Shown piece after piece: positions 1-6,680 of a stretch of 11,090 nt of DNA; position 1 is the stretch's first letter, and each line of letters opens with the position of its first letter. A program made the position numbers and the translations under genes. The DNA is taken from contig CAXMMX010000097.1 of the NCBI GenBank assembly GCA_964194535.1, forward strand, positions 1-11,090, read 5' to 3'. The notes below the pieces were generated by a model. The model saw only the letters and a program-made list of their open reading frames with translations. It did no database searches and was not told the DNA's origin. The DNA comes from UBA2767 sp964194535 (lineage in GTDB: Bacteria > Pseudomonadota > Alphaproteobacteria > Rhizobiales > Methyloligellaceae).

Positions 1-350
<350 letters not shown>

Positions 351-382
351 GTTCTCATTAATCAATGCTCACTTTTGAATAT

Positions 383-411
383 GGCCTACCGCCTATCGGC
401 TACTTGAGGCC
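383..411 (-). repeat. 29-bp palindromic element, copy A (reverse orientation)
   Basis: This is a hairpin element related to those at 431, 470 and 1061 but in the opposite orientation. Its outer stem is GGCCT/AGGCC and its inner stem is GCC-TATC-GGC. Compared with the reverse complement of the 1061-1089 copy it has the same length and seven differences. Six of these form three exchanged base pairs (element positions 2-28, 3-27 and 10-17), and the seventh is in an unpaired bulge. Pairing is therefore fully preserved. Confidence 0.75.
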
Positions 412-430
412 GGGATTTGTTCCCGATCAA

Positions 431-459
431 GCGCTAAAGTAGGCGTAAGCCGGTAGCGC
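431..459 (+). repeat. 29-bp palindromic element, copy B
   Basis: The outer stem is GCGCT/AGCGC and the inner stem is GGC/GCC closed by a GTAA loop of the GNRA type. It differs from copy C (470-498) by one base, in an unpaired position. It lies 10 bp upstream of copy C in the 23S-5S spacer. Confidence 0.85.
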
Positions 460-469
460 TAACAATAAC

Positions 470-498
470 GCGCTCAAGTAGGCGTAAGCCGGTAGCGC
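470..498 (+). repeat. 29-bp palindromic element, copy C
   Basis: It has the same orientation and fold as copy B, with outer stem GCGCT/AGCGC and inner stem GGC-GTAA-GCC. The 10-bp gap to copy B is AT-rich. The spacing is far too short for a CRISPR array. Confidence 0.85.
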
Positions 499-508
499 AA
501 TTAATCCT

Positions 509-649
509 GAGAATAAGACCAGATACGCTCAACGCTTCGTCGCCGGATCACTCCGGTTCCGAGCACAGCGAGGCAGGTGCAATCGCGCGCCGGCCCCGTC
601 AGGCCGCCGTCGCGGAGGCCCGCGCATCAGCGCGGTTCAGCCGTAAGCG
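509..649 (+). repeat. Tandem spacer duplication, unit 1 (about 141 bp)
   Basis: It starts GAGAATAAGACCAGATA and ends CAGCCGTAAGCG. It matches unit 2 (655-793) across its whole length with scattered substitutions and one 2-bp length difference. It contains three short hairpins: CCGGA/TCCGG at 543-556, CGGCC/GGCCG at 591-606, and CCGCGC/GCGCGG at 620-635. No tRNA or protein gene is recognisable in it. Confidence 0.85.
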
Positions 650-654
650 GCCAA

Positions 655-793
655 GAGAATAAGACCAGATATGCTCATCGTTTCGCAGCCGGATTACTCC
701 GGTTCCGAGCACAGCGAGGCAAGCGCAACCGCGCGCCGGCCGTCAGGTCGCCCTCGCGGAGGACCGCGTGTCAGCGCGGAACAGCCGTGAGCG
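655..793 (+). repeat. Tandem spacer duplication, unit 2 (about 139 bp)
   Basis: This is the second copy of the unit at 509-649, separated from it by five bases. The three hairpins persist at 689-702, 737-750 and 764-779. Where it differs from unit 1 inside stems, pairing is kept as a wobble: GGCCG became GGTCG (G-U pair) at 746-750, and CCGCGC became CCGCGT (U-G pair) at 764-769. The first hairpin changed only in its loop. Confidence 0.85.
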
Positions 794-809
794 AAATAAA
801 CCAAACCAA

Positions 810-970
810 CAAAACCTTTTTGATCTTCGCTTGCCTGGTGGTTATGGCGGAGTGCCTACACCCGATCCCATTCCGAACTCGGCCGTGAAAAGCTCCAGCG
901 CCGATGGTACTGCATCTTAAGATGTGGGAGAGTAGGTCATCGCCAGGCATGCAAAGGTCAAAGGTTTTTG
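810..970 (+). other. Putative pre-5S processing stem bracketing 5S
   Basis: The left arm starts CAAAACCTTTTTGATC at 810 and the right arm ends AAAGGTTTTTG at 970. The reverse complement of the right arm aligns with the left arm with a few mismatches and small bulges, so the 5S helix is extended on both sides. Such a stem would present the precursor to RNase processing. I infer this from complementarity only. Confidence 0.5.
833..948 (+). rRNA. 5S ribosomal RNA
   Basis: The terminal helix is visible as GCCTGGTGG at the 5' end and TCGCCAGGC at the 3' end. The conserved internal blocks CCCGATCCCATTCCGAACTC and GTGGGAGAGTAGG are present, with the usual length of about 116 nt. It lies on the same strand downstream of 23S, so it belongs to the same rrn operon. 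The mature ends may differ by one to two bases. The flanks at 810-832 and 949-970 can pair with each other and probably form the precursor stem removed during maturation. Confidence 0.96.
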
Positions 971-973
971 TTT

Positions 974-999
974 GCGCTACCGCCTTAAGGCGGTAGGCC
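974..999 (-). repeat. Palindromic element, copy D (26-bp variant, reverse orientation)
   Basis: It has an 8-bp perfect stem CTACCGCC-TTAA-GGCGGTAG (977-996) with flanks GCG and GCC. Its first 14 bases match the reverse complement of copy B at all but one base. That base, together with its partner, is the same exchanged inner pair (positions 10 and 17) seen in copy A. The outer stem is imperfect here. No T-run follows on the plus strand, so it is not by itself an intrinsic terminator for 5S. Confidence 0.6.
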
Positions 1000-1060
1000 A
1001 ATTAAAAAAGCCAATCGAGATCGCAAGATCCCCTCTTTTTGACATTCAGATACCAGACAT

Positions 1061-1089
1061 GCGCTCAAGTAGGCGATAGCCGATAGCGC
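1061..1089 (+). repeat. 29-bp palindromic element, copy E
   Basis: It has the same length and orientation as copies B and C. The outer stem GCGCT/AGCGC is intact, and the inner stem GGC/GCC has loop GATA instead of GTAA. It lies between 5S and the operon terminator, so it is probably transcribed with the rrn precursor. Confidence 0.8.
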
Positions 1090-1103
1090 AAACAAAGATC
1101 CCG

Positions 1104-1136
1104 AAGCCACCGCGCGAAAGCCCGGTGGCTTTTTTT
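1104..1136 (+). terminator. Rho-independent terminator of the rrn operon
   Basis: A perfect stem AAGCCACCG/CGGTGGCTT carries an inner GC-GAAA-GC tetraloop (1114-1121) and runs directly into seven T residues on the plus strand. It lies about 155 bases after 5S, the expected end of the ribosomal transcript. Confidence 0.9.
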
Positions 1137-1141
1137 ATGCT

Positions 1142-1209
1142 GGTCACACGTAGCCAAAACCAAAATTCCCACAAACTGAAAATTTGGCTGATTTATTGGG
1201 GGTGTGACC
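1142..1209. repeat. Nested inverted repeat
   Basis: The outer arms GGTCACAC (1142-1149) and GTGTGACC (1202-1209) are perfect 8-bp reverse complements. Inside them AGCCAAA (1152-1158) pairs with TTTGGCT (1183-1189). The two arms are separated by 2 bp on the left and 12 bp on the right, so the hairpin is asymmetric. It starts five bases after the rrn terminator. A separate small hairpin GCCCCT/AGGGGC with a 7-nt loop follows at 1229-1247. The function is unknown. Confidence 0.5.
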
Positions 1210-1342
1210 TTGGAAAACTGTTGCCTCAGCCCCTTGAAACGAGGGGCAATACGCGCGACAAACGCTGATCCTTAGACAAAAAGCGGGTCATTCACATGAA
1301 GCTCACACCGCCGTCCTTTCCGGTTTTCTAATTTCCGTCATC

Positions 1343-1483
1343 ATGGTTGCACTGGTCATCGCCACAAAATATTTTGGGGTTCACGTTCCCGGACTCACGC
1401 AGATCGTCAAAAAGAGCATGTTCGAGGTGCTGCTCGTTGCATATGGGCTGCTGTTTGTCGGCGTGGTCTTCCGCCGGCTGTAG
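1343..1483 (+). CDS. Possible small membrane protein, start uncertain
   Basis: I do not recognise this gene. From the only in-frame ATG (1343) it encodes 46 residues, but the frame is open from 1238. The codons before the ATG continue a hydrophobic segment (AVLSGFLISVIMVALVIA), so the first membrane helix appears to begin upstream. A second hydrophobic stretch (VLLVAYGLLFVGVVF) ends in a positively charged RRL tail. Third-position bases are mostly C or G, as in the neighbouring genes, which favours real coding. No ATG, GTG or TTG and no good ribosome binding site sits upstream in frame. An out-of-frame ATG at 1296 stops after 11 codons. It could be a gene with a non-standard start, a decayed gene, or a chance frame. 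Confidence 0.35.
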   Translation: MVALVIATKYFGVHVPGLTQIVKKSMFEVLLVAYGLLFVGVVFRRL

Positions 1484-1727
1484 GGTGCGCTCTGCTCAAG
1501 TCTAGTTCTGGGGTTTAAAGAACACATATTACATATACTGATATAACCGCATGGCCGCGTGCGCGGCCAACTCACCGAAGGGTTCACTTCGCGCTCGCGA
1601 ATTCGTTTAATTGTTTGATCCGGCACCGGCTTGTTATTGGGACCATTTTTATGACATCAAACCATGTCATCGATTACCATCAACAAACATGCTGGTGGGT
1701 ATGTAGGGCGCAGATGTGCTCTAACAT
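1484..1727. other. Intergenic region upstream of the L,D-transpeptidase
   Basis: This is 244 bases without a credible gene. It contains an AT-rich patch at about 1514-1546, a near-perfect palindrome TGGCCGCG-TG-CGCGGCCA (1552-1569) with no T-run after it, and an operator-like inverted repeat at 1651-1670. I see no convincing -35/-10 pair. Confidence 0.5.
1651..1670. promoter_or_regulatory. Operator-like inverted repeat
   Basis: ATGACAT and ATGTCAT form a perfect 7-bp dyad around a 6-bp centre, 57 bp before the L,D-transpeptidase start at 1728. Length and symmetry fit a dimeric repressor or activator site. No regulator gene is visible nearby, so this is a suggestion only. Confidence 0.35.
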
Positions 1728-3122
1728 ATGATCAGGCGAAAAATGAGCGACATGCATGACGGTACAATGAGCGGAATTTTTTTAAAGACCGTGCTTTTGA
1801 ATTACCGCAGGATCTTGCGTCTCACCATTGTAACGGGCGTGAGCCTGGGGCTTTCAACGGCCATATTGCCTGACGAGACCCATGCTGATCCAGATGATAG
1901 CTGGTTCAGCAATAAACGTGAGCTCACATTGCAGGAGCGTCGCGCACGCCGTCAGCAATTCAGCGACGCCTTCACCGCAAGACTGGGGCCTGAATATCAG
2001 ACCAATATTCCCTATGTCAGCCAGCCGGCCATCGATGGGCTGGGCCAGGCTATCGCGCGTTATCGAAAAATAATCGCCAGCGGTGGCTGGAGAAAATTTC
2101 CAAGAAACATGACAATTCAGCCCAATGATCGCGGCAATCATGTTGCCGAACTGCGCCGACATCTTGCGCTCACCGGAGATTTGCGCACCCAGTCCCGCCG
2201 CGCCCGCATGTTCGATGCTGCGTTGCAGGAGGCCGTCGCCCGTTTCCAGCTGCGTCACGGCTTGAGGATCACAGGTTTCGTCGATTCGCGAACCCGGCGT
2301 GCGCTCAACGTCTCGGCGCAGGAGCGGTTAAGTCAGATTGAAACCAATCTTGTCCGGTTACGGGATCTGCGCAGGATCAACAAGGCCAGACGTTACGTTC
2401 TGGTCAATGTGCCGTCTTATACATTACAGGCTGTAGAGGGCGGGAATATCGGTTTGCAGAGCAAGGTGATTGTCGGCAAGTCGAGCCGGGAAACGCCATC
2501 TGTTTCAGCCAGGATCAGTGAACTCAATTTCTTCCCATACTGGCGTGTGCCGGACTCAATTGCTCATAAGGATCTCATCCCGCAGATACGAAAGAACCCG
2601 GGCTATTTTACCAAGGAGAATTTCAGTTTGCTACTCTCATGGGGCGCCAAGCCGATTCCCCCTGAGCAGATCGACTGGATGTCGCCGGATGTTTATAAAC
2701 GCAAGTTCCGCCAGGACCCCGGAACCAACAACGCGCTCGGCGTGGTGCGCATCAACATGCCGAACAAGCACATCGTCTATATGCACGATACGCCGCTCAA
2801 GCAGTTGTTCAATCAGAACTCGCGCGCTTTCTCTTCAGGCTGCGTGCGCGTTGAGAGGGTGCTCGACCTGGCCAGCTGGCTGGTCAAGGACAAAAAGAAA
2901 TGGTCAACGATGCGGGTAAACGTGACCGTAGCGCTCGGCAAGAGCCAGACCGTAAAGCTGAAAAAAGCGGTGCCGGTACACTTCGTCTATGTCACGGCAT
3001 GGTCGACGGGCAATGACATCGTGCATTTTCGCCCTGACATCTACGACCGCGACGGCAAGGGCATCCAGGTGGCGGAAGCCAATCAGGCTCCGGTTGCAGG
3101 CGTCGGGGCCATCACACCGTAA
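1728..3122 (+). CDS. L,D-transpeptidase, YcbB/LdtD type (464 aa)
   Basis: A periplasmic enzyme expected to form 3-3 peptidoglycan cross-links or attach proteins to the wall, using a catalytic cysteine. Residues 28-54 form a signal/anchor (RILRLTIVTGVSLGLSTAIL, then a possible cleavage at THA-DP). A peptidoglycan-binding_1 domain spans about 128-193 (DRGNHVAELRRHL ... ALQEAVARFQLRHGL). The YkuD catalytic domain covers about 222-402, with His353 in YMHDTP and Cys372 in AFSSGCVRVE, the typical YcbB signature. It is shorter than E. coli YcbB (about 615 aa), mainly at the N-terminus. The start is uncertain: M6 (1743), preceded by AGGCG, or M14 (1767) would also leave a signal peptide. It ends 4 bp from the convergent permease gene with no visible terminator between them. 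Confidence 0.9.
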   Translation: MIRRKMSDMHDGTMSGIFLKTVLLNYRRILRLTIVTGVSLGLSTAILPDETHADPDDSWFSNKRELTLQERRARRQQFSDAFTARLGPEYQTNIPYVSQPAIDGLGQAIARYRKIIASGGWRKFPRNMTIQPNDRGNHVAELRRHLALTGDLRTQSRRARMFDAALQEAVARFQLRHGLRITGFVDSRTRRALNVSAQERLSQIETNLVRLRDLRRINKARRYVLVNVPSYTLQAVEGGNIGLQSKVIVGKSSRETPSVSARISELNFFPYWRVPDSIAHKDLIPQIRKNPGYFTKENFSLLLSWGAKPIPPEQIDWMSPDVYKRKFRQDPGTNNALGVVRINMPNKHIVYMHDTPLKQLFNQNSRAFSSGCVRVERVLDLASWLVKDKKKWSTMRVNVTVALGKSQTVKLKKAVPVHFVYVTAWSTGNDIVHFRPDIYDRDGKGIQVAEANQAPVAGVGAITP

Positions 3123-3126
3123 GGCT

Positions 3127-4260
3127 TCACCCCATCAAATTCAGGATATAGCCCAGCAGCAGCACCTGCGGCACAGTGACGAGCGGCAGGAAGAGGGCAA
3201 TCTTCCAGCTGCCGGTGCGCTCTTTCAGGCCCATGATCTCGGTATAATCTGTCGCCGCGCCCGCCATCAAAAAGGTAAAGGCATTGCCAGGCGCTGCAGC
3301 GCGCGTCAACAGATCGGCGGCAATGGGGCTGGAGCCTTCCGAGCAGACTTCGATGATGGTGGTGGCGATCAGCGTCATGGCGAGGCCGAACAGGGTTGGT
3401 CCGAAATAGGCGGTAAAAGTATCGCTCGACATTGAAACGCGGATCAGGCCGGCTAGCACGATGCCGAGAAATACCCAGCGCAGGATCATGCGGGACTCGG
3501 CAAAGCCCTCGACAAGAATATTCCACAAGAGGGAAGGCGACCATTGAATCCCGCTCACCTGCGCCTTCAGCTCTTTCCAGAATTCCACCGGCTTACCCAT
3601 CTGGACGCGGTGGGGGTTGCCGGGGAGCGTTCCCCCGGCCACGAGCTTTTCGAAGATCATGCCGGACGCGATGGCGATAACGCCCGACAGCGCAATGAAA
3701 GTGAGGGTCCATTTAATGCCCACCAGCGCTACCAGGATGATAGTGAGGGAAATTGAATTCCAGGGACTGGCAATCAGGAAGGCCATTGTCTGGCCCAGGC
3801 TGGCGTCACGCTCATAGAGTTTCATGCCGACAAGTAGTATGCCGTGAGAGCACAAATCGAGCAGCAATCCCGCGCCAGTTGCACGCGCGATACCGCCAAG
3901 GCCATCCTTTCGGCCGAGCACACCCATCACGAGCTCGCGGGGCACGCGGTTCAAAATTCCGACAAAGATGATGCCAAGTATTAGGCCCCACCACATGATG
4001 TTGAGAAACTCGAATATGGCTTGCGAGAAATGCCAGATCTTGTCCGGCAAAACGCTTTGAGAAATTGTCAGATGCGCGGCGTAACCCAGTGCCACGATCA
4101 ACCCGCAAATCATCAGCAGCCAGTCTGTCTTGCGCTTCGATGGACAGCAGGCGGAGTCATCGAGCGATGTCATCCCGGGCTTGGCGGAATTGTAATTGTC
4201 ATCCGCCCCCGCGCTCTGGCGAGATGTCAGCTTGACGGTTGATGAGCTTATTTCTGTCAT
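3127..4260 (-). CDS. ArsP/DUF318-type permease (377 aa)
   Basis: An inner-membrane transporter of the 'permease' superfamily that includes the organoarsenical exporter ArsP and SO_0444-type metal efflux proteins. The actual substrate cannot be read from sequence. Membrane segments fall at about 46-66, 84-104, 122-147, 155-180, 184-203, 262-274, 285-304, 325-342 and 354-375. The two halves carry related signatures, LDLCSHG (Cys137) followed by MAFLIASPWNS, and IEVCSEGSSP (Cys306) followed by FTFLMAGAATDYTE. This suggests an internal duplication with a cysteine in the membrane path of each half. The soluble N-terminus (1-45) has an adjacent Cys pair (38-39). The ATG at 4260 has no strong ribosome binding site. 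It is divergent from the DM13 gene, which leaves a shared 150-bp promoter region. Confidence 0.8.
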   Translation of the reverse strand: MTEISSSTVKLTSRQSAGADDNYNSAKPGMTSLDDSACCPSKRKTDWLLMICGLIVALGYAAHLTISQSVLPDKIWHFSQAIFEFLNIMWWGLILGIIFVGILNRVPRELVMGVLGRKDGLGGIARATGAGLLLDLCSHGILLVGMKLYERDASLGQTMAFLIASPWNSISLTIILVALVGIKWTLTFIALSGVIAIASGMIFEKLVAGGTLPGNPHRVQMGKPVEFWKELKAQVSGIQWSPSLLWNILVEGFAESRMILRWVFLGIVLAGLIRVSMSSDTFTAYFGPTLFGLAMTLIATTIIEVCSEGSSPIAADLLTRAAAPGNAFTFLMAGAATDYTEIMGLKERTGSWKIALFLPLVTVPQVLLLGYILNLMG

Positions 4261-4400
4261 GTCTTGGGCTTTTTCGTCTGTACCCCCTGCATCCGCCCAT
4301 GTCTCATATGCGTATCAGGAATGAGTAATGAACCAGCTAACATGTCGAGATTTGCAAACATCATTATATATGGTGTCTCAAGGTGCTGACCATAAGCATT

Positions 4401-4406
4401 GGAGAA
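4401..4406 (+). promoter_or_regulatory. Ribosome binding site fixing the DM13 gene start
   Basis: GGAGAA lies 4 bp before ATG 4411. This decides against a longer reading from TTG 4399, because that codon lies upstream of the site and has no site of its own. Confidence 0.75.
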
Positions 4407-4410
4407 CGGT

Positions 4411-4806
4411 ATGTTGAACAGAAGAAGCCTGATTGTCCCTGTGATCGCGGCTGCTATTTGTGCCATGAGCCCGTTGACGGCCACGGCCGAAGAAGTTTTG
4501 GGTCAGGGAAATTTCACCGGCAAGTCCGGCCACAGGACTTCAGGTTCGGTGTCCATCGTCAAGACGGATACGGGTATTGAAGTGCGGCTTGGTTCCAATT
4601 TCAAGCTGGATGGCGCACCCGATCCCTGGCTTGGATTTGGCAACAGCGGAAAATATGATTCCGCGGGCGAGGTCGCTATTCTGAAGTCAAATACCGGTCC
4701 GCAGGTATACAAAATCGCGGGCAAGATCGACGCGTCCAAATATAATGAATTTTACGTCTGGTGCCGCAAGTTTGCCGTGCCGCTGGGCATCGCCAAACTG
4801 AACTAG
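4411..4806 (+). CDS. Secreted DM13-domain protein (131 aa)
   Basis: The protein starts with a clear signal peptide (MLNRRSLIVPVIAAAICAM, cleavage near ATA-EE at about residue 26). The rest fits one DM13 domain: GQGNF at 31-35, the middle GSNFKLDGAPDPWLGFG, EVAILKSNTGPQVYKI (87-102), then DASKYNEFYVWCRKFAVPLGIAKL to the end. Trp117-Cys118 lie in the conserved 'Y..v.iWC..F.v.fG.A.L' ending of the family. DM13 domains are proposed to have redox or electron-transfer roles, probably through that cysteine; this is not proven for bacterial versions. The protein should be periplasmic or attached to the envelope. It is transcribed away from the permease. An AT-rich TATATA at about 4364-4370 could be part of its promoter. 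Confidence 0.8.
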   Translation: MLNRRSLIVPVIAAAICAMSPLTATAEEVLGQGNFTGKSGHRTSGSVSIVKTDTGIEVRLGSNFKLDGAPDPWLGFGNSGKYDSAGEVAILKSNTGPQVYKIAGKIDASKYNEFYVWCRKFAVPLGIAKLN

Positions 4807-4835
4807 GGTCAAACCCTGGAGTCCGGGCCTTAAAT

Positions 4836-6641
4836 TTACGAGACTGCACTGCGTGCGGTGGGTTCGCGCAATTCACGCGCTGGCAATAACCTGCGTACGG
4901 AATTGCCGAGATAGAGCGTCTCGGCCCGGGCCAGGTCATCCAGCGTCAACACTGCTTCCTCCGCCTTTTTGGCTGCAAGCATGTCGGCGCGGAATGTGCC
5001 GGGAAGCAGGCCGCATGTCAGGGACGGGGTGAGGAGTTTGCCATCGATACGCGCGAAGATATTCGTCCGGCTGCCTTCGGTGACTTCGCCGCGTTGATTG
5101 AGGAAAATCACTTCATCTGAACCCAGCGCGTCATGGCAAGCCGCCCACTCATCGTCATACAGCTCCCTGTTCGTGGTCTTGTGATAGAGAAACACATCGT
5201 CGTTGCAGGTGGCGTGGTGTGACACCGTGTAGATCATCTCGCTCAGTTCGCTGCCCTCGGGCAGCAGGGTTTCAGCGATGGTGGTGCTGCCGTCTTTGAA
5301 TAGCAGCAGCCGAACGCGATAGGCGTCGTCTCCAAGGCGGGAAGCGTGATTCTGGAGACTGTCGAGCGCGGAGTTTCTTTCGAAAGGAAACTGGAAATAT
5401 TTTGCCGATGCTTCCAGCCGGTCTATGTGCCGCGCGAGCAGGGCGTAGCCCTCTTGCGGTGTGTGCAACATGGTCTCGATGAGCTGAAAGTCGCGAACGG
5501 GGTCGGTCAAGAAGCGCATCTTCAGGAGGCATTCGTCATATTCCGCTCTGGATTGTGAATCATGCACGACGCCGGAGCCGATACCGACCTCTGCCTGGCC
5601 TTGCGGAAAAATAGTGACGGTGCGGATTGCCACGTTGAAGCAGGCATTTCGCTGCGGTGAAATTGAACCGATTGCGCCGGTGTAAACGCCGCGCGGTTCG
5701 CTTTCCAGTTCGGATATGATTTCCATGGCCCGGACCTTGGGAGCGCCCGTAATTGAACCGGGTGGAAACAGGCTGAAGAGCAGCTCTTTAATGCCGGTAT
5801 TCTCTTTCAGCTGCGCTTCGACGCCGGATGTCATCTGGTGCAGCGTTTCATAGGTCTCGACGCTGAAGAGATCGGAGACCCGCACGGAGCCCGTTTTTGC
5901 AACGCGCCCCAGATCATTGCGCATCAAATCCACGATCATCAGGTTTTCGGCGCGTGACTTGAGATCGGCGGCGAGCCAGCGCCTGACGCCCTCATCCGTC
6001 TCCAGGGTGAGGCCGCGCGCCGCGGTGCCTTTCATTGGACGGGCGAGTGCATGTCCCCGGTCGATTTGCAGGAACAGTTCGGGCGATGCGGAAACAATTG
6101 TGAAGTCGTCGGTTTCAATGAGCGCGGCGTAGGATACCGGCTGCTTGCGCCGCAAATCCCGGTAGAGCGCGGCCGCCTCCCCGGAAAAGTTCGAGCGCCC
6201 TTTCAGCGTGAGATTGAGCTGATAGATGTCTCCCGCGGCGATGTACTCCTTGACCTTCTCGAAGCGTGTCAGATAATCCTGCGCATCCAAGGTAAGTTCA
6301 GGCTGTGACAGGGAATAATCGCCGGTGATGGATGAATGGAGAAAATCCTCAATCTCCAGCCCTTCCAGCGAGCGCACCTCATCGAAAACACCGAACCACA
6401 AGAGCGGCACCTTCTGATCTGGTGGCATCAGCCCTTCAATACGCGCCTCCAGCGCATATCCCAGCTCGTAGGAGAAAAAGCCCGCCAGATGCGCACCGGA
6501 CGCCAGCGCTGCTTCCATGTCATCGATTGCCCGAGCGACCTGTTCGTGCCTTTCGGCGCGAATGATTTCGCGCGCGTCTTCAAACAGGCTCGCGCGGCCA
6601 GGACGTTCGCGGGCATTATCTATCAGGATACGTGTTTTCAC
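4836..6641 (-). CDS. pabB: Aminodeoxychorismate synthase component I fused to aminodeoxychorismate lyase (PabB-PabC, 601 aa)
   Basis: A cytoplasmic bifunctional enzyme for p-aminobenzoate synthesis in the folate pathway. The PabB part turns chorismate plus ammonia into aminodeoxychorismate, and the PabC part releases pyruvate. Residues 1-115 are the N-terminal PabB region. Residues 120-378 are the chorismate-binding domain, with Lys204 in RPMKGT (the lysine nucleophile of PabB), SRAENLMIVDLMRND (229-243), and SLFPPGSITGAPK (290-302). Residues 385-590 are a fold-type IV PLP domain with Lys488 in FLYHKTTNRELYD, EVTEGSRTNIF (519-529) and GLLPGTFR (544-551). A partner glutaminase (PabA) is not in the window. 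The start is GTG at 6641, because no better in-frame start occurs before the stop at about 6693. A MITE-like element begins 39 bp upstream, so the promoter may lie in or beyond it. Confidence 0.93.
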   Translation of the reverse strand: MKTRILIDNARERPGRASLFEDAREIIRAERHEQVARAIDDMEAALASGAHLAGFFSYELGYALEARIEGLMPPDQKVPLLWFGVFDEVRSLEGLEIEDFLHSSITGDYSLSQPELTLDAQDYLTRFEKVKEYIAAGDIYQLNLTLKGRSNFSGEAAALYRDLRRKQPVSYAALIETDDFTIVSASPELFLQIDRGHALARPMKGTAARGLTLETDEGVRRWLAADLKSRAENLMIVDLMRNDLGRVAKTGSVRVSDLFSVETYETLHQMTSGVEAQLKENTGIKELLFSLFPPGSITGAPKVRAMEIISELESEPRGVYTGAIGSISPQRNACFNVAIRTVTIFPQGQAEVGIGSGVVHDSQSRAEYDECLLKMRFLTDPVRDFQLIETMLHTPQEGYALLARHIDRLEASAKYFQFPFERNSALDSLQNHASRLGDDAYRVRLLLFKDGSTTIAETLLPEGSELSEMIYTVSHHATCNDDVFLYHKTTNRELYDDEWAACHDALGSDEVIFLNQRGEVTEGSRTNIFARIDGKLLTPSLTCGLLPGTFRADMLAAKKAEEAVLTLDDLARAETLYLGNSVRRLLPARELREPTARSAVS

Positions 6642-6680
6642 GATGATCGTATGGCCGAAGCAATTGGGACATCCGACATT

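Larger units (their letters stand above)
351..832 (+). other. 23S-5S internal transcribed spacer, enlarged by repeats
   Basis: This stretch of about 480 bases between the 23S end and the 5S start holds no tRNA and no credible protein gene. It contains three copies of a 29-bp palindromic element (383-411, 431-459, 470-498) and then two head-to-tail copies of a unit of about 140 bp (509-649, 655-793). The last 20 or so bases (810-832) can pair with sequence just after 5S. Most bacterial 23S-5S spacers are much shorter, so this one appears to have grown by insertion and duplication. Confidence 0.85.

Noticed and set aside
431..498. Two near-identical 29-bp repeats as a CRISPR array
   Set aside because: They are only 10 bp apart, related copies occur in both orientations, and no cas gene is present.
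577..888. Open frame of about 100 codons across the spacer and into 5S
   Set aside because: It lies in the tandem spacer repeat and overlaps the 5S gene. It is open only because the sequence is GC-rich, and the protein is Arg/Pro-rich with no domain.
1381..1626. Minus-strand frame of 81 codons
   Set aside because: It is antisense to the more plausible plus-strand small ORF and shows no domain, signal or ribosome site.
4399..4410. TTG start extending the DM13 protein by four residues
   Set aside because: The ribosome binding site GGAGAA lies after this codon and points to ATG 4411.
4257..4484. Minus-strand frame of 75 codons overlapping the permease start
   Set aside because: It covers the divergent promoter region and the start of the DM13 gene, and has no recognisable protein features.
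4805..4817. AGGGT-CAA-ACCCT hairpin as terminator between the convergent DM13 and pabB genes
   Set aside because: The stem is only 5 bp with a 3-nt loop, and no T-run follows on either strand.
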